From Muribaculaceae bacterium (lineage in GTDB: Bacteria; Bacteroidota; Bacteroidia; Bacteroidales; Muribaculaceae), in assembly GCA_029060585.1 (NCBI GenBank), contig JAIDTS010000205.1, forward strand, positions 1 to 7,022: 7,022 bases of DNA, read 5' to 3'. Below the pieces are notes generated by a model. That model worked only from the letters and a program-made list of their open reading frames with translations. It was not told the origin of the DNA and made no database searches. The translations under genes were made by a program, and so were the position numbers. Position 1 is the stretch's first letter, and each line of letters begins with the position of its first letter. This document shows, in pieces, positions 6,640-7,022 of this stretch.

Positions 6640-6728
6640 ATAGTAAAAACGCACTTCCAAGCCTCTTTATTGTAAAGAGAAGGAGGGGAGAAGTCAGATG
6701 GGGAGCGATTACCGAGCGCGATCCAATC

Positions 6729-7022
6729 TCATATAGGAAAGAGGTAGAACTTGCGGTTCGCCTCCGGATCCCACATCCATTGATCTACGACGATATTATC
6801 GTCAAGCGCCTTTACCTCGAGCGTGTGCTTCCCGGGCTGCAGCTCCACCGGCACAATCCTCACCGTCTGACCCCGCATCACATTCTGCTTCCATCGTTCG
6901 GAACGGAATGGCTCCTTCAGGCTGAAAACCGTCGGTTCGCCTCCGTCGACACTCACGCTGAAGCGCACGTCCTCACCGTCAATCGCATGCGTCGGCAGCA
7001 CGGCTATCCTCACGACTCCTTC
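6729..7022 (-). CDS. GH115-type glycoside hydrolase, C-terminal fragment
   Basis: The reading frame enters from the right edge and ends with TGA at 6729-6731, so only about 97 C-terminal residues are visible. A GTG at 7011-7013 is an internal valine codon; the frame stays open beyond it to the edge (Glu-Gly-Val-Val-Arg). The segment RIAVLPTHAIDGEDVRFSVS, then VDGGEP, RSERWKQNVMRGQ, LQPGKHTLEVKALD and VVDQW resembles the beta-sandwich C-terminal domain of family GH115. Those enzymes remove (4-O-methyl)glucuronic acid side chains from glucuronoxylan. The catalytic domain and signal peptide lie outside the window, so activity cannot be judged. It is on the same strand as the PorE-like gene, but the gap and unrelated role give no strong reason to join them. 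The family call is from recognised motifs only. Confidence 0.78.
   Translation of the reverse strand, partial: EGVVRIAVLPTHAIDGEDVRFSVSVDGGEPTVFSLKEPFRSERWKQNVMRGQTVRIVPVELQPGKHTLEVKALDDNIVVDQWMWDPEANRKFYLFPI

Noticed and set aside
6663..6679. Terminator between the GH115 fragment and the PorE-like gene
   Set aside because: There is a 7-bp inverted repeat (CTCTTTA, loop TTG, TAAAGAG), but it is AT-rich and has no U-tract directly after it on the minus strand, so it is too weak to call.
7011..7013. GTG as the start of a small gene ending at 6729
   Set aside because: The frame is open upstream to the window edge and the protein matches the C-terminal domain of a much larger enzyme, so this codon is internal.

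Overview
All recognisable genes in this window lie on the minus strand, so they read from right to left. The organism is very probably a member of the Bacteroidota, order Bacteroidales. The reasons are a Bacteroidota-type promoter (TTTG, 20 bp, TAAATTTG) in front of hpt, the lack of clear Shine-Dalgarno sequences, the short GyrB and Adk forms, and lipoprotein families typical of the phylum (a PorE-like TPR/propeller/OmpA protein and a thioredoxin-like lipoprotein). The protein sequences and moderate GC fit a gut Bacteroidales such as Muribaculaceae, but family-level placement is inference.

Layout from right to left. At the right edge is the C-terminal end of a GH115-type glycoside hydrolase (xylan alpha-glucuronidase family), whose catalytic part lies outside the window. 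After a 68-bp gap (to the longest possible start) comes a gene for a large outer-membrane lipoprotein with TPR, beta-propeller, carboxypeptidase-regulatory-like and OmpA C-terminal domains. This is the architecture of PorE of the type IX secretion system. Ten bases further is a lipoprotein with a CPHC thioredoxin-like domain, almost certainly in the same transcript. A spacer with a 46-bp hairpin repeat and a promoter then leads into hpt, adk and gyrB. These encode hypoxanthine phosphoribosyltransferase, adenylate kinase and DNA gyrase subunit B. They are probably one leftward operon ending at a strong intrinsic terminator at 345-372.

The leftmost ~290 bp has no recognisable gene. It is rich in G on the plus strand and poor in stop codons. 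It adjoins a second copy of the 46-bp hairpin repeat.

Most of the window is ordinary core-genome and cell-envelope content. I see no CRISPR array, transposase, integrase, tRNA, rRNA or toxin-antitoxin pair, and no convincing new multi-gene system. The observations most worth checking are small repeated elements: the hairpin repeat, present twice, and a 16-bp tandem repeat that occurs in both internal spacers of the hpt-adk-gyrB group. One of those tandem repeats matches a four-run G-quadruplex pattern.
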